DNA from: JBOHUX01 sp050734915
GTDB lineage: Bacteria; Chloroflexota; Dormibacteria; Dormibacterales; Dormibacteraceae
Reading direction: 5' to 3'
DNA: 29,535 nucleotides
Assembly: GCA_050734915.1 (NCBI GenBank)
Contig: JBOHUX010000004.1
Location: 1-29,535 of the forward strand
The notes beneath the pieces are model-generated. The model worked only from the letters and a program-made list of their open reading frames with translations, made no database searches and was not told the origin of the DNA. Position numbers and translations under genes: made by a program. This document shows, in pieces, positions 15,107 through 22,090 of this stretch. The first letter of the stretch is position 1; the number at the start of each line of letters is the position of its first letter.

Positions 15107-16493
15107 AGATGCCGCCCCGGCGCCGGCTGCCCTCGTAGAGGAGCTCGCCGTGGTGCTCCTTCATGATCCCGTAGGAGGTGAACAGGCCCATCCCGGTGCC
15201 GGCTGCCTTGGTCGTGAAGTGAGGCTCGAAGAGGCGGTCGCGCAGCTGCGGCGCGATGCCGGGCCCGCTGTCGGCCACGGTCAGGAAGACCGTGGTCAGC
15301 GTCCGGTGTCCGGTCGTGACGGTCACGCGGCCACCCACCGCAGCCGCTTCGAGGGCGTTGATGATCAGGTTGCTCGCGACCTCTCGGAGGAGGAGCGGGT
15401 CGCCCCGAAAGACCAGTGCCGACTTCGAGAGCTGGGCGGTCAGCTGGACATGCCCGCGCCTCGCCATCGCCTGGCCCAGCGCGACCGAGGTGGCCGTCAG
15501 GCGGTTGAGGTCGAGCGGTTCCCGGGCGAAGGAGACCCGTGGGCTGGTACCTGAGGCGATGCTCCTCAGGGCTCCGGCCGCGTCCGCGACGGCGGCCTTG
15601 GCCAGGTCCAGCATCGACCGCGCCGCATCAGCAAGACCCGAGGTGTCAATGTCGTCCAGGGCGCCCTGAACGTTCTGGAGATGGTTGCGGAGGTTGTGGC
15701 CGACACCCTCCAGGGTGCGGCTGTAGACGAGGTGCCGATCGGCGTCCGCCAGTTGCTCCGCGTACATGGAGAGGGATCGCCGGCCGGCGATCGTGTCGGT
15801 GAGCGCAAATGAGAGCGCGAACACGATCAGGGCCATCACGTAGCCCCTCACCGAGCCGTCGAGGAGACCGCTGATGACGATCGCCGACAGCGCGAAGTAG
15901 AGGAACGCCGCCAGCCAGGACACGGAGAAGTTCCGCCGCCAGATCGCCACCGCCCCCTCCCCGGTGTCGAAGCTGAACATCACCGCCGTGGTGACCCAGT
16001 TGGCAAACGTGAAGGTCATCACGGTGCCGGCGATCTGAAGCACGTACAACCCCGTCGCCCGGACCAGCAGGGCGTGGACCATGGCCGCCAGGAGTGTCCA
16101 GAAGGGCGGCGCCACAGCTTGGGCTAGTGGGGAACCGGCAGGTCGGCGGGCCGCGTGAATCCCACCGGACGCCAACCCAACCACACATGCACTCGAGGGT
16201 GCCAGAACGATGCACGCCGTCTGGCCGACGATCGCTGCCAGGCTCAGGGTGCCCCGGTTTAGTGGCACTCGGACGAGGCCAGCCAGACATCCGAGCCCAA
16301 GGAGAAACGCAGCCAAGGGCGGCCTGGAGAGATCAAAGCCGCGATAGGCGGAGAAGGATGTTGCCAACATGAGGGCGGTAAGCAGTGCCAGGAAGGAGCA
16401 CAGAGTATTCAGCCGCCGGCGCCTCCCGCCCGGGGGGGCCAGTGGGCCGCGATCGCCGCGGGCTGGTTCGCTTGGGCGCGCAAGGGACTTCAT
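15078..16493 (-). CDS. Membrane sensor histidine kinase
   Basis: 471-aa kinase from ATG 16493 (an in-frame start at 16610 would add 39 charged residues and overlap the divergent gene). The N-terminal half, about residues 28-240, is highly hydrophobic with about seven or eight likely membrane segments, so it is an integral-membrane sensor of unknown ligand. The kinase core follows: H-box 'LEGVGHNLRNHLQNVQGAL' (His about 266), N-box 'REVASNLIINALEAA' (about 372-383), G1 'DSGPGI', F-box 'LFEPHFTTK' and G2 'GTGMGLFTSYGIM'. All catalytic motifs are intact. The H-box resembles HisKA-like kinases with an 'HNLRNxL' motif. It is convergent with the receiver gene at 14513 and divergent from the NarL-type regulator at 16532. 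Confidence 0.88.
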   Translation of the reverse strand: MKSLARPSEPARGDRGPLAPPGGRRRRLNTLCSFLALLTALMLATSFSAYRGFDLSRPPLAAFLLGLGCLAGLVRVPLNRGTLSLAAIVGQTACIVLAPSSACVVGLASGGIHAARRPAGSPLAQAVAPPFWTLLAAMVHALLVRATGLYVLQIAGTVMTFTFANWVTTAVMFSFDTGEGAVAIWRRNFSVSWLAAFLYFALSAIVISGLLDGSVRGYVMALIVFALSFALTDTIAGRRSLSMYAEQLADADRHLVYSRTLEGVGHNLRNHLQNVQGALDDIDTSGLADAARSMLDLAKAAVADAAGALRSIASGTSPRVSFAREPLDLNRLTATSVALGQAMARRGHVQLTAQLSKSALVFRGDPLLLREVASNLIINALEAAAVGGRVTVTTGHRTLTTVFLTVADSGPGIAPQLRDRLFEPHFTTKAAGTGMGLFTSYGIMKEHHGELLYEGSRRRGGIFTMVLPAAA

Positions 16494-16531
16494 GGCCCAG
16501 AACAGCGTCCGGCTTGATACCCTAGAGGCCC

Positions 16532-17209
16532 TTGGGAGCCTCCGGCGTTCATCGGCGTCCGCATCGTGTGTTCGTGGTCGACGATCGGTCCATGCCCCGA
16601 ATCGCGGCAAAGGCGATGTTAGAGTCCGCTGCTGACTTAGCCCACGTGGGTGAGGCCGCGTCGGGCCAAGAAGCGCTTGAGCTCGTTCGTAAAGCTAGGC
16701 CGGACGTGGTGTTGATGGACGTGGAGATGGGAGAAATGGATGGGGCCACCACGGCGCGCAACCTCCTCCGTCGGAACCCTGGTCTCTTGATTCTTGCCTG
16801 GACCGTATCCGAGACCAGCGACGATCTTCTCCGGATGTTCCAAGCGGGTTGCATAGGCTATGTCCTCAAAGACGTTGGCCCACACGAGCTCCAGACGGCG
16901 ATACGAACAGCTCTTCGACGGGAGGCGCCGATTCCGAGGAAGATGCTCCCCACAATGCTCAAGGCAGCAGCGAAGCTAATGCCCCCCGATGCCCCAACCC
17001 AACCACGATGCACAGTGCGAGAACTGGAAACACTTCGGCTGCTTGCGCAAGGCGCTCCCGCGAAACGTATCGCCGCAGAAATGCGCCTCTCCAAGTCGTC
17101 CGTGGACACGCATCTGCGGAATCTGTACCGAAAGTTGGGTGTGAACAACCGCGCGGATGCTATCCGCGCGGCGCTTCGGGCCGGTCTGATTGGGTTGGGC
17201 GAGCTGTAG
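16532..17209 (+). CDS. NarL/FixJ-family response regulator
   Basis: 225-aa regulator. The receiver starts at 'RVFVVDDRS' and holds the phospho-acceptor Asp63 in 'VVLMDVEMGEMDG', with the conserved Thr replaced in 'LAWTVSE' and Lys in 'GYVLKD'. The C-terminal LuxR-type HTH (about 158-215) reads 'VRELETLRLLAQGAPAKRIAAEM' and 'VDTHLRNLYRKLGVNNRADA', complete and canonical. TTG 16532 has AGAGG close upstream; GTG 16568 would begin directly at the receiver and is a real alternative. The gene is 38 bp from, and divergent to, the membrane kinase, and convergent with the HD-GYP-MFS gene. Its codons are clearly less GC-biased than those of genes before 16 kb. It could accept phosphate from the HisKA_3 kinase at 12307. 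Confidence 0.9.
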   Translation: MGASGVHRRPHRVFVVDDRSMPRIAAKAMLESAADLAHVGEAASGQEALELVRKARPDVVLMDVEMGEMDGATTARNLLRRNPGLLILAWTVSETSDDLLRMFQAGCIGYVLKDVGPHELQTAIRTALRREAPIPRKMLPTMLKAAAKLMPPDAPTQPRCTVRELETLRLLAQGAPAKRIAAEMRLSKSSVDTHLRNLYRKLGVNNRADAIRAALRAGLIGLGEL

Positions 17210-17235
17210 GGCCCGCAGCACAGGCGAGCATCGCG

Positions 17236-19746
17236 CTACTTGTGCGAAACTGCCATTCCTGCTTCGGCTGGCCCCTGAGGCACCGAGTCACTCCGACCAG
17301 GTGTCCGTGCCAATCGCCCCCTGAGGAGTACTCCCGCTACCATCGTCAACAGCCCTGCTCCGAGGAGTGCGTACGTGCTCTGCGGGCCCGCGATCGCCGT
17401 CATCACGCCTCCAAGTAGCGCACCTGCGATGAGGGCGGTTTGCGCGATCGCGAACCGGGTCGACATGATCCGTCCCCTGTTGTCGGACCTCCCGAGCTGG
17501 AGCAGGGCAGTCTGGTTGGCCACACCGTACAAGGCGTTACCGACGGAGGCTCCGAACAACAGGATTGCGGTCAGGACTAGCCACTGGCTGACGCCTATCG
17601 CGATACTTAGGACGCCCATGAGTGCGAGTCCTAGTGCGGCCATGCCCAGGCTTCCGGCCGCCCTAGCTTGGGCCATCACAATGCTGCCACAGATGACCCC
17701 GACGGCGAGTGCCGCTTCGAGGAACGTATACGCTTGTGGGCCGTTGGTGGCCTCATGGTAGGCGAGGACCAAGAGCGTAGGGAAGCTCATGCTGATAAAG
17801 AAGGCACCTATGCCGGACAGGACCAGATGTGGTCGTGCGTCGCGGATTCTCCAGGTGTCGCGCATGCCATTGCCCAACATACGCGATGCGGCTCCGCCTC
17901 CGGCCCGACCGATCCCGAGGATCAAGACTCCTGCCGCCACAAACGTAATCCCATCCATGACAAACAGCCAGCTCGTCGTATGGGTGATCCATAGCACAGC
18001 GGCAGCGATGGGGAACCCAAGCATACTTGTGACCATCGTCGATCCCGCCACCGTCGCGGCACCCCTCCCCACGTCGCTTGCTGCGACCAATTCTGGGATG
18101 ACCGCTTGGCGGGTCGGCTGAACGACAGCGTTTATCGCCGCCAAGACGAAGATAATTGGAAAGATCGCCAACAGCGTTGCACTCAGCGCCAGCGGCGTCG
18201 CTATCAGCATCAGGCCGCGGAAGCACTCAAGCACACAAATCAAGCGCTTGCGCTCCAGTCGGTCTGGAATTACCCCTCCGAATGTGCCCATGGCTATCGT
18301 GGCGATTGCTTTGAGGACGTAGACAACAGCCAGCATCAGGGGCTGATGCGTGAATGCGTAGATTGACACTAGCGTCGCCACAGTCGTGAGCGGATCGCCA
18401 AGACTGGAAATGCTCATCCCAAGGACAAGTTGACTGAACCTGGGGCGGCTCAGCAGAAGCGCGACGCCTGCCGGCCATCGTCGCGCGGGTATGTTAGGCG
18501 GTTGACTTGCGAGCCCTGGTAAATCGTAAATGCTACGAAATGCATCGACTACGTTAGGATCGTACCAGCGTCCGGCCAACGATGAGATTTCCTCCACCGC
18601 CGCCGTCTGGCCCAGGAAGCTGCGCCGATACAGTCGGGGAGACGTCATTGTGTCGAATGCGTCTGCGACAGTGAGGATGCGGGCGCCCAGCGGGATCGTC
18701 TCGCCAGGCAACCCCAATGGATAGCCTGAACCGTCCCACTTCTCGTGATGGTGCCGTACAAACGGGGCAACGGGGGCGAGTGCGGAGTGTTGGCTGATCA
18801 TGTCGGCGCCGATGTCGGAGTGGGTCTTCATGACACGCCATTCGTCTGGGGAAAGCGAGTTGGACTTGTTGAGGATGTGATCTGGGATCCCAATCTTGCC
18901 GAGATCGTGGAGTGATCCGGCCGTTCTCAACTCTTCGATCTGGCGGGTCCCCAAGCCCATCGCCCGTCCGATCCGGGCCGAGAGTTCGGCCACTCGCTCC
19001 GAATGGGACTCCGTATATCTATCGCGCGCATCGAGGGCCTGCGCTGCCAGATGCAAGGTTTGTTGCCGGGCTTCCGCTTGGCGCTGTGCATGACCGACAT
19101 TAGATCGAACGGCCAAGAGGACGCCCAGCAGGCCAGGGGCCATCAAATACCCCACAGGATGCTCGAGCAGGACATAGAGTGTCCCGCCTGCGAAGCCAAG
19201 AATGAGCATCGCCTGGAAGGTGGCCAGGCGGAGGTTATTGACGAGTATTGACCCGACCGATGTCCGAGTGAAGAGCGAGAAGCCCAGGGCCGTCAATGGA
19301 TAGTTTATGGCCACGATCGCGAGTGAGTAGCCTACGGTTCTGACGGGGACAGTCCAGACGCCGTGAATGGGAATCGCTAGCACTACCAAGGACGACGCCG
19401 CATGTGTGATGGCGAGATTGGCTCGGTTGAACAGCGCCTGCCACAGTGGCAGATCGCGCCCTGGAACGCGCCCATCGAATACACACATCCACGCAATTAG
19501 CGCTACGCCCCCTCCTGGAACGAGGATGCCGGCAGCCAGCAGGGGGGCGGTGGCGACGCTGTGGGTGCCGCTGCTCCAACGGATCGGCATGAGGGCTGCG
19601 ATCTGGGTCGCCACGGCGAGGAACAAGAGTTCGCCAATGTCATGTGCGGAGATAGGATGGACTAGGAAGCCAATTGGTACGACACCGACGCCGACAAGGA
19701 TGACGCTGGCGTGATAGACCTTCCCCGCCACACCTAGGTGACGCAT
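17236..19746 (-). CDS. Membrane module - HD-GYP - MFS transporter fusion
   Basis: 836-aa three-part protein. Residues about 10-215 contain about seven hydrophobic segments (MASE-like sensor region). Residues about 235-410 are a complete HD-GYP c-di-GMP phosphodiesterase domain: His248 in 'TESHSERVAEL', His280-Asp281 in 'SLHDLGKIGIPD', His309, and 'RHHHEKWDGSGYP' (about 331-343). Residues about 435-825 are an MFS transporter of the exporter (MFS_3-like) kind, with the motif A loop 'GGVIPDRLERKR' (about 490-501) and about 12 segments. The frame is continuous, with no sign of an assembly join. It should hydrolyse c-di-GMP and export an unknown substrate. ATG 19746 has a -10-like box only a few bases upstream. 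Lower GC than its surroundings. Confidence 0.88.
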   Translation of the reverse strand: MRHLGVAGKVYHASVILVGVGVVPIGFLVHPISAHDIGELLFLAVATQIAALMPIRWSSGTHSVATAPLLAAGILVPGGGVALIAWMCVFDGRVPGRDLPLWQALFNRANLAITHAASSLVVLAIPIHGVWTVPVRTVGYSLAIVAINYPLTALGFSLFTRTSVGSILVNNLRLATFQAMLILGFAGGTLYVLLEHPVGYLMAPGLLGVLLAVRSNVGHAQRQAEARQQTLHLAAQALDARDRYTESHSERVAELSARIGRAMGLGTRQIEELRTAGSLHDLGKIGIPDHILNKSNSLSPDEWRVMKTHSDIGADMISQHSALAPVAPFVRHHHEKWDGSGYPLGLPGETIPLGARILTVADAFDTMTSPRLYRRSFLGQTAAVEEISSLAGRWYDPNVVDAFRSIYDLPGLASQPPNIPARRWPAGVALLLSRPRFSQLVLGMSISSLGDPLTTVATLVSIYAFTHQPLMLAVVYVLKAIATIAMGTFGGVIPDRLERKRLICVLECFRGLMLIATPLALSATLLAIFPIIFVLAAINAVVQPTRQAVIPELVAASDVGRGAATVAGSTMVTSMLGFPIAAAVLWITHTTSWLFVMDGITFVAAGVLILGIGRAGGGAASRMLGNGMRDTWRIRDARPHLVLSGIGAFFISMSFPTLLVLAYHEATNGPQAYTFLEAALAVGVICGSIVMAQARAAGSLGMAALGLALMGVLSIAIGVSQWLVLTAILLFGASVGNALYGVANQTALLQLGRSDNRGRIMSTRFAIAQTALIAGALLGGVMTAIAGPQSTYALLGAGLLTMVAGVLLRGRLARTPGRSDSVPQGPAEAGMAVSHK

Positions 19747-19756
19747 TAGGCAGGCG

Positions 19757-19762
19757 ATTCTA
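19757..19762 (-). promoter_or_regulatory. -10-like box just upstream of the HD-GYP-MFS gene
   Basis: On the minus strand TAGAAT (5 of 6 to TATAAT) ends 10 bases before ATG 19746. Transcription from it would start within a few bases of the start codon, giving an essentially leaderless mRNA. No good -35 was found. It lies between the terminator at 19807-19832 and the gene, so it would allow expression independent of read-through. Confidence 0.35.
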
Positions 19763-19806
19763 CACCGGGCTGAACTGATCTGGGTCGATGTGTCGCACTA
19801 CCGATG

Positions 19807-19832
19807 AAAAAGGGGTCCTACGCGGACCCCTT
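19807..19832 (-). terminator. Intrinsic terminator on the HD-GYP-MFS strand
   Basis: On the minus strand AAGGGGTCC, a 5-nt loop (GCGTA) and GGACCCCTT form a perfect 9-bp stem running directly into TTTTT. This is a textbook rho-independent terminator. It ends about 61 bp before the start of the HD-GYP-MFS gene, on the same strand, and begins 25 bp after the stop of a 23-codon ORF. Confidence 0.8.
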
Positions 19833-19857
19833 CAACACGCGACTGAGCTGTAGAAAC

Positions 19858-19929
19858 CTAGTAGAGCCACTCCCCGAAGACTCTCGGCTCGTCGGTCGCT
19901 CGAAGAACGCGCCTCAGCATGCGGACCAT
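19858..19929 (-). CDS. Putative 23-aa leader peptide upstream of the terminator
   Basis: Short ORF with product MVRMLRRVLRATDEPRVFGEWLY. The start ATG 19929 is preceded by AGGGGAG (19943-19937) with a 7-nt spacer, one of the best Shine-Dalgarno sites in the window. The stop is followed 25 nt later by the intrinsic terminator at 19807-19832, and the HD-GYP-MFS gene follows on the same strand. The peptide is Arg-rich (six of 23) and has no homologue that I recognise. The SD-ORF-terminator-gene order is that of ribosome-mediated attenuators found before some exporter and resistance genes. I could not identify its promoter. Confidence 0.45.
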   Translation of the reverse strand: MVRMLRRVLRATDEPRVFGEWLY

Positions 19930-19980
19930 GTCATGTCTCCCCTACCTCTGTGGATTTGCGGCGTCCCCGGCAGGGCCGGC

Positions 19981-20093
19981 GATCACCGATGTCCAGAGTG
20001 TGGGGCCTTCCCGGCCGGCTGGGGATCACGAGTGTGCTCAGTCGAGCATCACGAAAAGTAATGAGGCAGGGATCACGCGCGCGCGTGATCCCT
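19981..20093. repeat. GATCACG-type repeats ending in a 26-bp palindrome
   Basis: The 445-bp gap between the HD-GYP-MFS gene and the AI-2E-family gene carries related heptamers. They are GATCACC at 19981, GATCACG at 20024, CATCACG at 20047 and GATCACG at 20071, with the last three spaced 23 and 24 bp. The last one forms a perfect 26-bp palindrome at 20068-20093, AGGGATCACGCGC followed by its exact complement. The centre is a 12-bp alternating purine-pyrimidine run, ACGCGCGCGCGT. No T-tract follows, so it is not an obvious terminator. Confidence 0.6.
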
Positions 20094-20191
20094 ATGCCTG
20101 ATGCCTGGTGGCCAGAGGGATGCGAGGGCGCCGGGTGTTAACGTGGGCCGAACCCGTGGACGCCTTCCCCAGAGTCAGGTGATCGAGCCCC

Positions 20192-21367
20192 GTGCCCAAA
20201 GCCAAGGCCCGTGTTCAGACGATCGTCGCCGGCAGTGTCATCGAGCCACCGGCTCGAGCCGGCCAGCGGAGCCCGGCCGGGCACTCGGCCGCGGAGCGCC
20301 CGCCCTCCCCGCCCACATCACCCCGCGCCCGCTCGATGCAGGTCGGCTTCGGCCTCATCTTCCTGGTCGTCGGAGCTACGGTCCTGTACCTGATCCGGGC
20401 GGTGCTGGGGGCCTTCGTCCTGGGAGCGGTCCTCGCCTTCCTGATCCTTCCCGGGATCGACTGGCTGCATCGGCACCGGATCCCGCGCGCGATCGCCGTG
20501 CTCGCCGTCTTCGTCGGGCTGACCGCGATCGCGGCCGGCGTGGTCAGGATGTTCGTGCCGCTGCTCGGTAGCGAGCTCGGACAGCTCCAGGCGCAGGTTC
20601 CCGCGATGGCCTCGAGCATCCAGGCGCGAGTGACCCAGCTGGGCGGGAACCAGATCGTGCTCTTCGGCTTCAACGTCAACCTCAGGATCATCGCCAGCAG
20701 CCTCCAGGGCCATGTCAACGAGGTTCTGCTGGGCAGCTTCAGCAATGCTCTCAGTTTCGGGATCGCGGCCATCGGCACCCTCCTCCAGGTCGCACTTCTG
20801 GTGCTGGTCGCCTTCCTTCTCGCGGTGGACGGCCATTCGATCGCGTCCGCCGGTCGCCGGGTCGTGCCGGTCGACTACCAGGATGACTACGACGAACTCT
20901 GGCGCCAGGTGAAGGCGATGCTCTACGCCTATCTCCGGGGGCAGCTCCTGATCGCCGGCCTGATCGGGGCCGCCTGCGGGATCGCCATCTCACTGCTCGG
21001 GGTGCCCTATGCGCTGGCCCTGGGCGTCTTCGCCGCCCTCACGGCGCTGGTTCCCTACCTCGGTCCCTTCCTGGGGGCGATCCCCGCGATTCTGGTGGCC
21101 CTCTCGATCAGCCCTTCGAAGGCGGCGCTGGTTGCAGCCGCCTACTTCGTCATCTCAAATGTGATCCTCAACGCCATCTATCCCAAGGTGGTCGGATCCG
21201 CCGTCAAGCTGCCGGCGCTCCTGGTGATCGTCGCCTTCATCGCCGGCTTCAGCGTGGGGGGCATCCTGGGCATGTTCGTGGCGGTGCCCGTAGCCGCCAC
21301 CATTCGCATCCTCTTCGACTACATTCATCCCCGGATCTACGGAGCGACGGCGACTGATCCCGCCTGA
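20192..21367 (+). CDS. AI-2E family (PerM/UPF0118) membrane transporter
   Basis: 391-aa integral membrane protein of the AI-2E/PerM family (Pfam AI-2E_transport). About eight hydrophobic segments are visible, in two groups separated by a more polar stretch (about residues 115-180). The family signature 'ALTALVPYLGPFLGAIPA' is clear, as is 'YFVISNVILNAIYPKVVGSAVKLPALLVIVAF' near the C-terminus, where the family has xNxxPxxxGxxxxLxP. Members export diverse small molecules or act as Na+/H+ antiporters; the substrate cannot be told here. GTG 20192 has AGGTGA about 10 nt upstream but gives a Pro/Ala-rich 48-residue N-terminus; ATG 20336 would start at the first membrane segment. Normal high GC returns with this gene. 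Confidence 0.87.
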   Translation: MPKAKARVQTIVAGSVIEPPARAGQRSPAGHSAAERPPSPPTSPRARSMQVGFGLIFLVVGATVLYLIRAVLGAFVLGAVLAFLILPGIDWLHRHRIPRAIAVLAVFVGLTAIAAGVVRMFVPLLGSELGQLQAQVPAMASSIQARVTQLGGNQIVLFGFNVNLRIIASSLQGHVNEVLLGSFSNALSFGIAAIGTLLQVALLVLVAFLLAVDGHSIASAGRRVVPVDYQDDYDELWRQVKAMLYAYLRGQLLIAGLIGAACGIAISLLGVPYALALGVFAALTALVPYLGPFLGAIPAILVALSISPSKAALVAAAYFVISNVILNAIYPKVVGSAVKLPALLVIVAFIAGFSVGGILGMFVAVPVAATIRILFDYIHPRIYGATATDPA

Positions 21368-21376
21368 AGTGCAAAA

Positions 21377-22090
21377 GTGAAGATCGCCGTTCTTTCGGAC
21401 ATCCATGCCAACTGGCAGGCGCTCGCCGCCGTCGTCGACGACGCCTCCGACGTCCAGGACTTCATCTGCCTCGGGGACGTGGTCGGCTATGGCGGCGATC
21501 CCATCCGGTGCGTGGACGAGGTGCGGACCCGCCTCTGGCCGACGCTGGTCGGCAACCACGACCGCGCCTGCTCCGACGAGTTGATCCTGAGCTGGTTCAA
21601 CGGCGACGCCGCCGAGGGGATCCGCTGGACCCAGGCGCAGCTCGGTGAAGAGCGCCTCCAATGGCTGAAGGAACTCCCGGAGACGGGCGTTAGACAGGGC
21701 GTGCTCCTGGTTCACGCCAGCCCGCGCGACCCCACCTTCGAGTACATCCTCGACGCCACCACGGCCCGTGCCAACCTGAACCAGCTCGAGTCCACGATCT
21801 GCTTCCACGGCCACAGCCACATCCCCGGCATCTTCCACTGGGAGCAGGGTCGGGTCAGGCACGACTACCGGCTCGGGACCTTCGAGCTCGCCGGGCCGCA
21901 GCTCGTCAATCCCGGCAGCGTGGGGCAGCCGCGGGACGGCATCACCGGCGCCAGCTACGGGGTGTGGGATATCGACGAGGCGGCCTTCGAGTTCCGGCGC
22001 GTCGAGTACGATCGGGCCGCGGCCAAGCTGGCCATCCGGCAGGCCGGTCTTCCGGAGCGCTTCGCGGAACGGCTGGACCTGGGCCTGTGA
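21377..22090 (+). CDS. Calcineurin-like metallophosphoesterase
   Basis: 237-aa cytosolic phosphoesterase of the YfcE/MJ0936-like class. All dinuclear-metal motifs are present: 'LSDIHANWQAL' near the start, 'CLGDVVGYGGDP', 'GNHDRA', 'VHASPRDP' and 'CFHGHSHIPG'. It then has the 'LVNPGSVGQPRDG' block typical of this subgroup. The substrate is unknown; relatives hydrolyse phosphodiesters. It begins with GTG 10 bp after the AI-2E gene, and its stop overlaps the next GTG (GTGA at 22087-22090), so the three genes probably form one transcript. Confidence 0.9.
   Translation: MKIAVLSDIHANWQALAAVVDDASDVQDFICLGDVVGYGGDPIRCVDEVRTRLWPTLVGNHDRACSDELILSWFNGDAAEGIRWTQAQLGEERLQWLKELPETGVRQGVLLVHASPRDPTFEYILDATTARANLNQLESTICFHGHSHIPGIFHWEQGRVRHDYRLGTFELAGPQLVNPGSVGQPRDGITGASYGVWDIDEAAFEFRRVEYDRAAAKLAIRQAGLPERFAERLDLGL

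Noticed and set aside
17210..17235. Terminator between the convergent NarL regulator and HD-GYP-MFS genes
   Set aside because: Only 26 bp, with no stable hairpin.
20068..20093. Palindrome as an intrinsic terminator
   Set aside because: No T-run follows on either strand, and the stem has no loop of its own.
19747..20191. tRNA gene or integration site at the edge of the low-GC island
   Set aside because: No cloverleaf or T-loop sequence and no integrase or flanking direct repeat were found.
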